Positions 24,819 through 33,362 are shown, numbered from the stretch's first letter. The stretch: DNA of 64,000 nucleotides from Martinezella multihospitum (GCF_900094585.1 NZ_FMAG01000009.1:62001-126000), one strand, 5' to 3'. The notes: generated by a model not told the origin, from the letters alone. A program made the numbers and translations.

Positions 24819-25525
24819 GCCATCGCCGCCTGGCTGGCGCGGGTGAGGGCGCTGTCGTTCTCGATTTCGCCGGAGCGGACGCGGATCTGGCGCGAGCAGC
24901 GGGCGGCCAGCGCTGGGTCATGGGTGACGAGCAGCATGGTCGTGCCACGTTCGACCTGCTGGGCGAAGAGCAGGTCGGCGATCTGCCGGCCGGTATCGGT
25001 GTCGAGATTGCCTGTCGGTTCGTCGGCGATCAGGACGGCGGGCGAAGGCGCCAGCGCGCGGGCGATTGCCACGCGCTGCTGCTCGCCGCCGGAAAGCTGG
25101 CCGGGATAGTGATTGAGCCGCTCGCCCAGTCCCACCGCTTCCAGCTCTCGCCGCGCGATATCGAAGGCATCTCTGTTGTTGGCAAGCTCCAGCGGCACCG
25201 CGACATTTTCGAGCGCCGTCATGTTGGCAATCAGGTGGAAGGACTGGAAGACGATGCCGATATTGCGGCCGCGGAAATCGGCGATGCGATCTTCGCTGAG
25301 GCTATGCAAGGGCGTGTCGCGGATCACAAGTTCGCCGCTGTCGAGCTTTTCGAGGCCGGCCAGCACCATGAGCAAGGTCGACTTGCCGGAACCGGAGGGG
25401 CCGACGATGCCGACGGCCTCGCCTTCCATGATCGTGAGATCGATGCCCTTCAGCACATGGACGGATGCGGCGGCGTTGCCGAGCGTCAAATCCGCCTTCT
25501 TCAGCTCGATGATGGTTTTTGCCAA
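24815..25525 (-). CDS. ybbA: ABC transporter ATP-binding protein YbbA
   Basis: A 236-residue MacB/LolD-type ATPase with Walker A GPSGSGKST (42-50), Q-loop FQSFHLI, signature LSGGEQQR and ADEPTGNLD Walker B. It pairs with the large permease immediately downstream. It is divergent from tesA across 81 bp, the same tesA/ybbA-ybbP arrangement as in E. coli, suggesting a link between lysophospholipase/thioesterase activity and envelope lipid transport. Confidence 0.94.
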   Translation of the reverse strand: MAKTIIELKKADLTLGNAAASVHVLKGIDLTIMEGEAVGIVGPSGSGKSTLLMVLAGLEKLDSGELVIRDTPLHSLSEDRIADFRGRNIGIVFQSFHLIANMTALENVAVPLELANNRDAFDIARRELEAVGLGERLNHYPGQLSGGEQQRVAIARALAPSPAVLIADEPTGNLDTDTGRQIADLLFAQQVERGTTMLLVTHDPALAARCSRQIRVRSGEIENDSALTRASQAAMA

Positions 25526-25606
25526 TGCGAACGCCCTATATATCAGAGAACATCAGAGATAGTGGCGGGCGCGACTGGCCCGAGCAGCGAATTTAGGGAA
25601 TGGATC

Positions 25607-26257
25607 ATGGGTTTTAAAGTTGCTGCGCTTCAATTCGCTGTCATCACTTTCAGTCTTTTGTTTGGCGCGGTTCATGGCGCCGATGCACGGACCATCCAGC
25701 TCGTTGGTTTCGGCGACAGCTTGATGGCGGGCTATCAGCTGCCGCCCGGCGACGGATTTCCCGCCAAGCTCGAGGCGGCGCTGAAGGCCAAGGGGCTCGA
25801 TATTGCCGTTGCCGATGCCGGCGTTTCCGGCGATACGACATCGGGCGGGCTCTCGCGTATCGACTGGTCGGTGCCCGACGGAACGGATGGTGTCATCCTC
25901 GAACTCGGCGCCAACGACGCGCTGCGCGGCATTCCGCCGGAGCAGACGGAAAAGAACCTCGAGACGATGATCGAACGGTTGAAGGACAGAAAGATCCCGA
26001 TCCTTCTCGTCGGCATGCTGGCGCCGCCGAACATGGGGGGCGACTACGCCGATAAATTCAACCCGATCTACAAGCGGCTGGCCGACAAATACCAGCTCGC
26101 GCTCTATCCGTTCTTCCTCGATGGCGTGGCAACGCACGCGGATTTGCAGCTGTCCGATGGGATGCATCCGAACCCTAAAGGGGTCGATGTGATGGTCGAG
26201 CATATGTTGCCGGCTGTTATGAGTTTTGTAGGGATGATTGACGCAGGTGCGAAATAG
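25607..26257 (+). CDS. tesA: arylesterase / acyl-CoA thioesterase I, TesA type
   Basis: A periplasmic SGNH hydrolase of 216 residues. The signal peptide ends near ADA/RT (about 28). Block I is GFGDSLMAG with Ser38, block III GANDA, and block V DGMHPNPKG with Asp184 and His187, giving a complete catalytic triad. It hydrolyses esters, acyl-CoA thioesters and lysophospholipids in characterised relatives. The ATG at 25607 is used; the short gap to ybbA must contain both promoters. Confidence 0.93.
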   Translation: MGFKVAALQFAVITFSLLFGAVHGADARTIQLVGFGDSLMAGYQLPPGDGFPAKLEAALKAKGLDIAVADAGVSGDTTSGGLSRIDWSVPDGTDGVILELGANDALRGIPPEQTEKNLETMIERLKDRKIPILLVGMLAPPNMGGDYADKFNPIYKRLADKYQLALYPFFLDGVATHADLQLSDGMHPNPKGVDVMVEHMLPAVMSFVGMIDAGAK

Positions 26258-26325
26258 ATGCTTGCACCGACTGCAAATGCGTGATTCCCTACCTATACCT
26301 GCAAGAGATTCGGGGAGTGCTCGTC

Positions 26326-26922
26326 ATGCCGAGACTTTTTACCGCCCTCGAAATTCCGCGCAATGCGGCCATGAGCCTGTCATTGTTGCGCGGTGGTCTC
26401 CCGGGAGCCAGGTGGATCGACGTTGAAAATTATCACATCACTTTGCGCTTCATCGGCGATGTCGATGGCCGCACGGCGGATGAGATCGTCGACCGGCTGG
26501 ACCGGATAGATCGACCTGAATTCCAGCTTCGGCTGGAGGGCATCGGTTCCTTTGGCTCCAAGAAACCGCATTCGGTTTGGGCCGGGGTCTCGCAGACGCC
26601 TGACATGTTCGCCCTTCAGGGCGAGATCGAACGCATCTGCCAGCGTATCGGCCTGCAGCCTGACCCCCGTAAATTCACGCCGCATGTCACGCTCGCCAGG
26701 CTGAAGTCCTCGCGGGTCGACGATGTCGTGCACTATCTCTCCGGCCGCGGCAATTTCTATACCCAGCCCTTCACGGTCGGACGCTTCGTGCTTCTTTCGT
26801 CGCGCGAATCGGTTGGCGGCGGTCCCTATCTCACCGAAGAGATCTTCCCGCTTCACGAGCCGCGCAGCAGCTTGCCGGCCTTGGGCAGCAATGCGCTGCA
26901 GCCAGCCAAGAGCATGGTGTAG
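26326..26922 (+). CDS. thpR: RNA 2',3'-cyclic phosphodiesterase ThpR
   Basis: A 198-residue 2H phosphoesterase that opens 2',3'-cyclic phosphates to 2'-phosphates. The two HxTx motifs are HITL (His37) and HVTL (His120). The ATG at 26326 has GGGGAG upstream and begins MPRLFTALEIP, the family N-terminus. Its last 23 codons overlap, antisense, the end of the phosphatase gene on the other strand (70 bp). Confidence 0.92.
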   Translation: MPRLFTALEIPRNAAMSLSLLRGGLPGARWIDVENYHITLRFIGDVDGRTADEIVDRLDRIDRPEFQLRLEGIGSFGSKKPHSVWAGVSQTPDMFALQGEIERICQRIGLQPDPRKFTPHVTLARLKSSRVDDVVHYLSGRGNFYTQPFTVGRFVLLSSRESVGGGPYLTEEIFPLHEPRSSLPALGSNALQPAKSMV

Positions 26923-27335
26923 ACAGCCTCGAAATCTTCGCGGTTGCCGTAATAGGGATCGGGAATATCCTTGTTGCTGCCAAGCGCCAGGGCATTGAAG
27001 AGATGCAGCTTGCCGAGGGCGTCTGCGGGTGCTGTCTTGCGCAAGTTCTTCAAATTGTCTTGATCCATCGCCAGGATCAGATCGAACCGGCTGAAATCTG
27101 ATGGTTCGATGCGGCGGGCGCGCTGGGCTGAAATATCGATGCCATGGGCTGCCGCAACCGCAATCGAGCGGCGATCCGGGCGCTCTCCCTGGTGCCAGCC
27201 GCCGGTGCCGGCCGAATCGATCTCGAATTCACCGGCGCGGCCGGCGTCATCAGCCAGATGCCTGAATATGCCTTCGGCGAGGGGCGATCGGCAGATATTG
27301 CCGGCGCAGACGAAAAGTATCCTGTGGCGATCCAT
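26853..27335 (-). CDS. low molecular weight protein tyrosine phosphatase
   Basis: A 160-residue cysteine phosphatase. The P-loop CAGNICRS starts at Cys10 with Arg16, and the general-acid aspartate is Asp126 in DPYYG. Such enzymes dephosphorylate tyrosine kinases of exopolysaccharide synthesis or arsenate in other settings; the substrate here is unknown and no kinase gene is nearby. The 3' end overlaps thpR by 70 bp in the antisense direction. Confidence 0.93.
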   Translation of the reverse strand: MDRHRILFVCAGNICRSPLAEGIFRHLADDAGRAGEFEIDSAGTGGWHQGERPDRRSIAVAAAHGIDISAQRARRIEPSDFSRFDLILAMDQDNLKNLRKTAPADALGKLHLFNALALGSNKDIPDPYYGNREDFEAVYTMLLAGCSALLPKAGKLLRGS

Positions 27336-27354
27336 GCTATCGTTTCACCGCTAG

Positions 27355-27457
27355 AGAGCAATTCCAGGAAAAGTGCGGAGCGTTTTTCCGTCCGGAATTG
27401 CGAGGAAATAACAAAGTAGAGCGGTTCGGAGATTCCGTGAAGAGTTGAGCCGTCCTA
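27355..27457. repeat. RIME-like element upstream of phhB
   Basis: Starts AGAGCAATTCCAGG with a CCGGAATTGCGAGG partner; the second half (GTAGAGCGGTTCGG ...) is degenerate. Same family and orientation as 12121-12224. It fills most of the gap between the divergent phosphatase and pterin dehydratase genes. Confidence 0.7.
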
Positions 27458-27474
27458 GAGAGGAGTGACCTGCC

Positions 27475-27780
27475 ATGAAATACGAGAAGCTGGACCGCGC
27501 GGCAATCAATGAAAATCTTGCGGAGCTCGGAGGCTGGGCGCTTGCGGCCGACGGGCTTTCGATTTCGAAGACCTTCAAGTTCGGCAACTTCGTCGAGGCT
27601 TTTGGCTTTATGACGGAAGCTGCCCTTGCCGCGGAAAAATTCAACCATCATCCGGAGTGGTTCAACGTCTATTCTCGCGTCGAGGTGAAATTGACGACCC
27701 ACGATGTCGGCGGCTTGACCGACCATGACGTCAAGCTGGCGAAGGCGATGGAGAAGGCGGCCGCGCGCCGGATCGATTGA
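27475..27780 (+). CDS. phhB: 4a-hydroxytetrahydrobiopterin dehydratase
   Basis: Pterin-4a-carbinolamine dehydratase regenerates the pterin cofactor after aromatic hydroxylation. The 101-residue protein has the active-site His pair in FNHHPEW (His58, His59) and the third His in LTTHD (His76). GAGAGGAG lies 10 nt before the ATG. No phenylalanine hydroxylase gene is visible here, and many bacteria use the enzyme in folate or molybdopterin contexts. Confidence 0.92.
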   Translation: MKYEKLDRAAINENLAELGGWALAADGLSISKTFKFGNFVEAFGFMTEAALAAEKFNHHPEWFNVYSRVEVKLTTHDVGGLTDHDVKLAKAMEKAAARRID

Positions 27781-27846
27781 ATCGCGCCAGGCGATCACCA
27801 TATGTTTACCCGGCTCGGGCGACGGGCCTCGATTGAGGTGAATGGA

Positions 27847-28236
27847 ATGGATGACATCAAGTATGGGGAAATCCTGATGCCTGGTGACGAAGAGACCCAA
27901 AAAGAGCAGGAGAAATCGGTGCGCAGAAAATTCTGGCCGACCTTGCGGAAGGCGGCTCGCCATATCCCGTTCTCCCGCGACGTCGTGGCCGCCTTCTATT
28001 GTGCGCTCGACCCTCAAACGCCAACCCGCGTTCGCGGCATATTGCTGGCCGCACTCGGCTATTTCGTCATGCCCATCGATATCATCCCCGATTTCTTTGC
28101 CGTCATCGGCTATTCGGACGACGTCGCGGTGCTGACGCTCGCCTTCAGCATGATCAGAGGCCATATCCGCCAGGAACACTATGATGCCGCCGACCGGGCT
28201 CTGGAGAGCGAGCCCGAGGCGATGAAGACGGCCTGA
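27847..28236 (+). CDS. DUF1232 / YkvA-family protein
   Basis: A 129-residue protein with the DUF1232 core ILLAALGYFVMPIDIIPDF near residues 62-80, followed by GYSDDVAVL. The core is a membrane-associated hydrophobic hairpin of unknown function. I use the ATG at 27847, which has GAGGTG six bases upstream; the frame is open to 27802. It lies 66 bp after phhB in the same direction and may be co-transcribed. Confidence 0.87.
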   Translation: MDDIKYGEILMPGDEETQKEQEKSVRRKFWPTLRKAARHIPFSRDVVAAFYCALDPQTPTRVRGILLAALGYFVMPIDIIPDFFAVIGYSDDVAVLTLAFSMIRGHIRQEHYDAADRALESEPEAMKTA

Positions 28237-28569
28237 TGGCCGCTTTGTATGGCCGATCGGAATCCTCTCAGCTTTCCAGAGCTTTATGAGGCCCCCCTGA
28301 TTTTAGCGAGGTCAAATTCTTGCCTGAATCTTTATGTCTTAAATCGAATCCGTTGGGTGGTACTCCACCATCCGGGTTTTCCAATTCCTTCTTGTGCCTT
28401 TCAAGCTTCGTGCGATACCTGGGTTGAAATGACACGGTGCCAGTGGCGGGCGGCGCTCCGTTGACGGTTTGGTAACCTGAATAAAGTCAAAATAAGGCAG
28501 CTCACGAGCATCGGCGTGCGTCAAACGAATCGCCATGAGCTCTGGACCGCAAGAAATCGGCAGGAAACC
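28237..28569. other. gene-free gap before the IalB-like gene
   Basis: A 333-bp gap with lower GC. It has a small hairpin GGTGG/CCACC near 28357-28370 and a TTGACG hexamer at 28461, but no convincing -10 partner. An open frame on the minus strand that crosses this gap and the next gene is a shadow. Confidence 0.5.
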
Positions 28570-29118
28570 ATGTTTGTAAAAAGCTTCGCAATCGCCCTCT
28601 CGCTCGTTCTGGCCGGAACCGGCATAGCGTCCGCGCAGACCAAGAAGCAGACGCAGGCAGCGGCGCCAGCAGCGCCGGCGGCTCCGACGCGCATTCAGCA
28701 GTTCGACGCCTGGGGTGCCTATTCCTACCAGTCCGCCGGCGGCAAGGTATGTTACGTTCTTTCCGTACCGACGGCCAAGGCACCGCCGACGGGTATCGAC
28801 CATGGCGACAATTTCTTCATCGTGTCCCAGCGTCCTGGCCAGAACATCTCCTATGAGCCGCAGGCGATGATGGGCTATCCCCTCAAGGACAACTCCAAGG
28901 TCAACGTCATCATCGACAACAAGACCTTCGTGATGTTCACCAAGGACAAGGCCGCCTGGGTCGAGAATGCCGCGCAGGAGCCGGCACTGGTCGCCGCGCT
29001 GAAATCCGGCCACTCGCTGAAGGTTTCGGCGACGTCGAAGAAGGGCACTGCCACCTCCTACACCTATTCTTTGAAGGGTGTGACGGCTGCGCTGAAGCAG
29101 ATCGAAAACTGCAAATAA
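28570..29118 (+). CDS. invasion-associated locus B (IalB) family secreted protein
   Basis: A 182-residue exported protein with a signal peptide ending near ASA/QT (22), an Ala/Pro/Gln linker, and the IalB domain starting at FDAWGAYSY with CYVLS and a C-terminal ENCK cysteine likely to form a disulfide. IalB proteins are envelope proteins first described in Bartonella entry into host cells and are common in free-living rhizobia. AGGAAACC precedes the ATG. A terminator follows. Confidence 0.87.
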   Translation: MFVKSFAIALSLVLAGTGIASAQTKKQTQAAAPAAPAAPTRIQQFDAWGAYSYQSAGGKVCYVLSVPTAKAPPTGIDHGDNFFIVSQRPGQNISYEPQAMMGYPLKDNSKVNVIIDNKTFVMFTKDKAAWVENAAQEPALVAALKSGHSLKVSATSKKGTATSYTYSLKGVTAALKQIENCK

Positions 29119-29177
29119 GATCGAGGGCCGAAGGATCACGCAAATGTGATCTTCCCGTTGCCGCGACCGCAATGAGC

Positions 29178-29210
29178 AAGGCCGGTCCAATCGACCGGCC
29201 TTTCGTTTTT
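29178..29210 (+). terminator. intrinsic terminator after the IalB-like gene
   Basis: AAGGCCGGTC/GACCGGCCTT arms, 5-nt loop, followed by TCGTTTTT. Confidence 0.88.
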
Positions 29211-29405
29211 GAAGGCCAATCTTTGCTTTTGAGGGAAAGGGATGACGCGAGCGGAAATTAATGCTAAAGGCCGCGCCAACGATAGGTGTGCGGCAGATAG
29301 CTTGCCCCGCCACCGCATGAATCTTCAGATTTCCGTGCCTTGCCCGCATCCGCAGCTTTCGTCAGCTTTTGCGGCATCGCCGATGTGAACCGTTGGAATG
29401 ATCCT

Positions 29406-30641
29406 ATGTCCGCCACCGATGTCATAACCCCCTCCCGGCTCAAGCCGATGCCCGTGTCGCAGCCTGTGGAATTATCGCCGAAGCCGTCGCTGATCGGCCT
29501 CACGCGCGAAGAGATGGGCGCAGCGCTGAAGGAAAAGGGCGTCGCCGACAAGCAGATCAAGATGCGCGTCAGCCAGCTCTGGAACTGGATCTACGTGCGC
29601 GGCGTTTCCGATTTCGACGCCATGGCGAATGTCTCAAAAGACATGCGCGAAATGCTGAAGACGCATTTCACCATCGCGCGCCCCGAAATCGTCGAGGAGC
29701 AGGTCTCCAATGACGGCACCCGCAAATGGCTGCTGCGCTTTCCGCCGCGCGGCGCCGGCCGGCCTGTCGAGGTCGAGAGCGTCTATATTCCGGAAGAGGG
29801 GCGCGGCACGCTCTGCATTTCGAGCCAGGTCGGCTGTTCGCTCACCTGTTCTTTCTGTCACACCGGCACGCAGCGCCTGGTGCGCAACCTGACGGCGGAA
29901 GAGATCCTGTCGCAGCTGCTTCTGGCGCGTGACCGGCTCGGCGATTTCCCGGATCGCGAAGCGCCGCAGGGCACGATCATGCCGGCCGAGGGACGCAAGG
30001 TCAGCAATATCGTCATGATGGGCATGGGCGAGCCGCTCTACAATTTCGAGAGCGTCAAGACGGCGTTGCTGATTGCCTCGGACGGTGACGGCCTTTCGCT
30101 TTCCAAGCGCCGGATCACCCTTTCGACCTCGGGCGTCGTGCCGGAAATCTACCGCACCGGCGATGAGATCGGCGTCATGCTGGCGATCTCGCTGCATGCG
30201 GTGCGCGACGATCTGCGCGACATGCTGGTGCCGATCAACAAGAAGTATCCGCTGAAGGAGCTGATGGACGCCTGCCGCGCCTATCCGGGCCTGTCGAATG
30301 CGCGCCGCATCACCTTCGAATATGTGATGCTGAAGGGCGTCAACGACAGCCTCGAGGATGCAAAGGGGCTGATCCAGCTTCTGAAGGGCATTCCAGCCAA
30401 GATCAACCTGATCCCCTTCAATCCCTGGCCGGGCACGAACTACCAGTGTTCCGACTGGGAGCAGATCGAGAAGTTCGCTGATTTCATCAATTCGGCCGGT
30501 TATGCCTCGCCGATCCGCACGCCGCGCGGCCGCGACATTCTCGCTGCCTGCGGTCAGCTGAAGTCGGAATCCGAGCGCATGCGCAAGACGGAGCGGTTGG
30601 CATTCGAAGCCATGATGATCGCCAATCACGGCGAGGACTGA
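29406..30641 (+). CDS. rlmN: 23S rRNA m2A2503 / tRNA m2A37 methyltransferase RlmN
   Basis: A dual-specificity radical SAM enzyme that methylates C2 of adenine. The 411 residues contain the radical SAM cluster CSLTCSFC (Cys144, Cys148, Cys151), GMGEPLYNF near 204, and the C-terminal catalytic Cys382 in AACGQL. The ATG at 29406 (MSATDVITPS) is preferred over one at 29340, which adds 22 unlike residues. A small membrane-protein gene follows after 5 bp. Confidence 0.95.
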   Translation: MSATDVITPSRLKPMPVSQPVELSPKPSLIGLTREEMGAALKEKGVADKQIKMRVSQLWNWIYVRGVSDFDAMANVSKDMREMLKTHFTIARPEIVEEQVSNDGTRKWLLRFPPRGAGRPVEVESVYIPEEGRGTLCISSQVGCSLTCSFCHTGTQRLVRNLTAEEILSQLLLARDRLGDFPDREAPQGTIMPAEGRKVSNIVMMGMGEPLYNFESVKTALLIASDGDGLSLSKRRITLSTSGVVPEIYRTGDEIGVMLAISLHAVRDDLRDMLVPINKKYPLKELMDACRAYPGLSNARRITFEYVMLKGVNDSLEDAKGLIQLLKGIPAKINLIPFNPWPGTNYQCSDWEQIEKFADFINSAGYASPIRTPRGRDILAACGQLKSESERMRKTERLAFEAMMIANHGED

Positions 30642-30646
30642 GATCG

Positions 30647-31075
30647 ATGCTCCTTGGACTGCGCAAGCCGATACGCCTCCTGTGGGGCTATCTCGCTGCC
30701 TGCGCTCTGATGGGCTTCGTGCTTGCCTGCGTTGCCGCCTGGACGGTTCCGGAAACCGCGGCGCCCGAGCTTTTCGTTCTGACCATTGCGCTGACGAAGG
30801 TTGCGATGATCGTCAGCATCCTGCCGTCCCTGGTGGTCATTCCGATTTTGGAATGGCGCGCCATGCGCCGATGGTACGGCTATGCAATTTTCGGCGCGAC
30901 CCTTTCGGCGGTCGCATCCATCCTGATCTCGGGCGGCGTCGAACGGCCGCAGACCCTCAATCTCATCACCATCGCCGTCTGCTTCGCCTTCTTAGGGGCC
31001 GGCAGTGCCACTGTCTATTGGTGGATCGCCGGTCGATTTGCCGGGCGATGCCCCATCATCAGCGAGCCTGAGTGA
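30647..31075 (+). CDS. small integral membrane protein of unknown function
   Basis: A 142-residue hydrophobic protein with four predicted membrane segments (about 12-33, 42-67, 76-96 and 104-128) and short loops. I do not recognise a family. It begins five bases after rlmN and is likely co-transcribed with it. Its last 17 bp overlap, antisense, the 3' end of the LysE-family gene. Confidence 0.75.
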   Translation: MLLGLRKPIRLLWGYLAACALMGFVLACVAAWTVPETAAPELFVLTIALTKVAMIVSILPSLVVIPILEWRAMRRWYGYAIFGATLSAVASILISGGVERPQTLNLITIAVCFAFLGAGSATVYWWIAGRFAGRCPIISEPE

Positions 31076-31700
31076 AGAAGATTTTCACCGCGAAAATCGA
31101 GAACACGCTGGCAAAGGTGTAATCCAGGCCACGCATCACGCCACGGTTCCTTTGCAGCCAGGACGAAAGACCGTCTGCAGCCAGCACGACGAGCATGTTC
31201 ACCGGCATGCCGATGACGATGAAGAAGAAGCCGAGGAAGAGCAGCTTGTGCGTGACGGCGGGATCGCCTGATGTAACGAACTGCGGCAAGAAGGTCATGA
31301 AGAAGATGATTACCTTCGGGTTCAGCAGGTTTACCCAGAAGCCGTTCGAGATGTTGGCGAAGGGTGTTCCGCCGACAGCATCGACCTTCTTGACCGACAG
31401 GCTGGAACCGAAGCGGATCGCCTGGATCGCCAGCCACAGCAGATAGGCAGCGCCGCCGGTCTTCAGTACGGTGAAGGCAACGGGTGAGGCTGTAATCAGC
31501 GCAGAAATGCCGAAGGCCACCAGGCAGGTATGGACGACGACGCCGAGGGTAGTGCCGAGCACCACAAAGAGCGCCGCCTTCTTGCCTTGCGCGAGCGCGC
31601 GACTGATCGATAGCGTCATGTCGGGACCAGGCGTCATCGCCAGCAACAGGCTCGCTGCCGAGAAGGCCAGAAGGGTCGGCAGGCTGGGTATGAAATCCAT
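31059..31700 (-). CDS. LysE/RhtB family amino-acid exporter
   Basis: A 213-residue inner-membrane exporter with six hydrophobic segments. TPGPDM near residue 23 and GFWVNLLNPKVIIFF near 120 are the family signatures; substrates are amino acids or homoserine-lactone-like compounds. MDFIPSLPTLLAF is the usual N-terminus. There is no clear ribosome site; a perfect 15-bp inverted repeat lies just upstream (31711-31757). It converges with the small membrane gene. Confidence 0.9.
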   Translation of the reverse strand: MDFIPSLPTLLAFSAASLLLAMTPGPDMTLSISRALAQGKKAALFVVLGTTLGVVVHTCLVAFGISALITASPVAFTVLKTGGAAYLLWLAIQAIRFGSSLSVKKVDAVGGTPFANISNGFWVNLLNPKVIIFFMTFLPQFVTSGDPAVTHKLLFLGFFFIVIGMPVNMLVVLAADGLSSWLQRNRGVMRGLDYTFASVFSIFAVKIFFTQAR

Positions 31701-31710
31701 GAAAGTTGCT

Positions 31711-31757
31711 CCGAAAGCCGGATAATAGTGCTTGGCGTTGTCTTATCCGGCTTTCGG
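31711..31757. promoter_or_regulatory. perfect 15-bp inverted repeat between SDR and LysE genes
   Basis: CCGAAAGCCGGATAA (31711-31725) and TTATCCGGCTTTCGG (31743-31757) flank a 17-nt loop. On the minus strand it follows the SDR stop by 11 bp and ends 10 bp before the lysE-like start. It has no strong T-run, so it may be a Rho-independent-like end for the SDR mRNA, an operator, or a leader hairpin. Confidence 0.6.
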
Positions 31758-31768
31758 CTGATTGCAAA

Positions 31769-32623
31769 TCAATCCTTCTTTTCAAGGAAAGCCTTGAATT
31801 GATCGGCATAGTCCGGGTGCCAGCGCGATAGCGGCGGCCGGTTCTCGACGATATCGCCGGCAGCCCAGAGCATGCGGCGCTCGTCGACCGGCCGGGCCAC
31901 ATCATTGTCGGGGCAAAGAATGTAGAAATCGCCACGCTTCAGGCTTTCGACCATGAAGTCGACCGTCTGCTCCGGCGTCCAGGCGCCGGCGGGCTTTTCC
32001 TTGCGCTCGCCCTTGGTCAGGCCAGTGAAGACGAAGCCGGGGATGAGGAGGTGGGCCGAAATCTTCGCGCCTTCTGTATTGCGTAGCTCATGCTGCAGCG
32101 CTTCGGTGAAGACCTTTACGCCGGCCTTCGAGACATTGTAGGCGGGGTTGCCGGGAGGGGTGGTGATGCCCTGCTTCGAGCCGGTATTGATGATGACACC
32201 CGGTTCGCCATGGGCGATCATGCCCGGCCCGAAGGCGCGTGTGCCGTTGATGACGCCAAGCAGGTTGACGCCGAGGATCGCATCCCAGCCCGCCTGGGCG
32301 CTGAAGATCGAGGTTTCCGGACCGATGCCGGCATTGTTCATCAGCACATGCACGCGGCCGAAACGTTGCAGGACGGCGCGTTCCAGAGCTTCCAGCGCGT
32401 CTTTACTGGCGACATCGGTTTCGATGGCCATGACATGCTCTTCGCCTGCGATCGTCTTGAGTTCCGCGCTCGCTTCGGCCAGCCTGTCACCGCCGAGATC
32501 GGCAATGACGACGCTCATGCCGAGCGAGGCGAAGTATTTCGCTGCGGCGAAGCCAATGCCGGATGCGCCTCCGGTGATGACGGCAACATTGGATTTCTTG
32601 AAAATGTCTTGAATATCGGTCAC
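31769..32623 (-). CDS. short-chain dehydrogenase/reductase
   Basis: An NAD(P)-dependent classical SDR of 284 residues. The nucleotide motif TGGASGIG is at 17-24, NNAG at 96-99, catalytic Tyr162 and Lys166 lie in AYNVSK, and Ser149 precedes them. The substrate is unknown. I start at the GTG at 32623, which has GAGGAGGGC about 9 nt upstream; the open frame to 32716 runs into the shared region with parD. It is divergent from the toxin-antitoxin pair. Confidence 0.88.
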   Translation of the reverse strand: MTDIQDIFKKSNVAVITGGASGIGFAAAKYFASLGMSVVIADLGGDRLAEASAELKTIAGEEHVMAIETDVASKDALEALERAVLQRFGRVHVLMNNAGIGPETSIFSAQAGWDAILGVNLLGVINGTRAFGPGMIAHGEPGVIINTGSKQGITTPPGNPAYNVSKAGVKVFTEALQHELRNTEGAKISAHLLIPGFVFTGLTKGERKEKPAGAWTPEQTVDFMVESLKRGDFYILCPDNDVARPVDERRMLWAAGDIVENRPPLSRWHPDYADQFKAFLEKKD

Positions 32624-32709
32624 GAGCGGCGCCCTCCTCAGGCATTGTTCGGTCGCCGCCGAATATGGTACTTTCGGGAGCCAAGTCAAACCAGTCGGAG
32701 GCCCCGCGC

Positions 32710-32952
32710 GTGACAAAGCATGTGTCCGTAGAAATCGACGAGCAGATGGATGCGTTCATCGGCGAACAGATCAGTCACGGCAACTACGCTTCGCCGAGCG
32801 AGGTCATCGACGCTGCGCTGAAATTGCTGCGCAGCCGGGCGGAAAGAGAAGCGATTGCTGCCGCGATCGCCGAGGGTGAAGCCTCAGGGGCGCCGCATGA
32901 GTTTGATTTCGAGAGTTTCATCGAAAAGAAGCGAATGCTGCGTAGCCGTTGA
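32710..32952 (+). CDS. parD: ParD-type antitoxin
   Basis: An 80-residue ribbon-helix-helix antitoxin: HVSVEIDEQMDAFIGEQI, then YASPSEVIDAALKLL, followed by an acidic C-terminal toxin-binding arm (HEFDFESFIEKKRM). It should bind ParE and repress its own promoter. Translation starts at a GTG (32710) with CGGAGG eight bases upstream; an in-frame TTG/ATG further up is less likely. Its TGA overlaps the parE ATG (TGATG). Confidence 0.88.
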   Translation: MTKHVSVEIDEQMDAFIGEQISHGNYASPSEVIDAALKLLRSRAEREAIAAAIAEGEASGAPHEFDFESFIEKKRMLRSR

Positions 32953-33242
32953 TGAAAAGATTGATCTTTTCCCCTAAGGCCACGCTCGATATCGATCAAA
33001 TCTACGATTACACCGAGGAAAAGTGGAGCAGCGAGCAAGCGGAAGGTTATATTTTTGCCATTCGCGATCATTGTGATGCGTTGATAGCCGGAACCGCTCG
33101 CGGTCGTGCAATAAACGGCATCAAGCCTGGTTATCTTGCGTTGGCCTCCGGCTCTCATTTCATCGTTTATAAAGACGATGCTCAAACAGTTGCGATCATC
33201 CGCATCCTGCATCGGCGGATGAATATTGGTAGCCATCTCTGA
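32952..33242 (+). CDS. parE: ParE-type toxin (RelE/ParE superfamily)
   Basis: A 96-residue ParE-fold toxin: FSPKATLDIDQIYDYTEEKW at the N-terminus, the mid AIRDHCDALIAG, then HFIVYKDDAQTVAIIRILH. ParE toxins typically poison DNA gyrase. The start overlaps parD. Base composition is visibly lower in GC than argG and the SDR gene beside it, which fits horizontal gain of the module. Confidence 0.88.
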   Translation: MKRLIFSPKATLDIDQIYDYTEEKWSSEQAEGYIFAIRDHCDALIAGTARGRAINGIKPGYLALASGSHFIVYKDDAQTVAIIRILHRRMNIGSHL

Positions 33243-33362
33243 CCCCATCCTTCGAAGCGTCCCGTTTGTGCTTCCCCTTGCGCCGCACGATAATCTCGCT
33301 AAAAGTTCCGCGATACAGCTTTGCGGGCCTTTCCCCTGGTCCGCCTCGAAACGGAACTCATC

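Noticed and set aside
28339..29349. 336-codon minus-strand frame across the IalB-like gene
   Set aside because: No ribosome site or domain; the plus-strand gene has a signal peptide, family motifs and a terminator.
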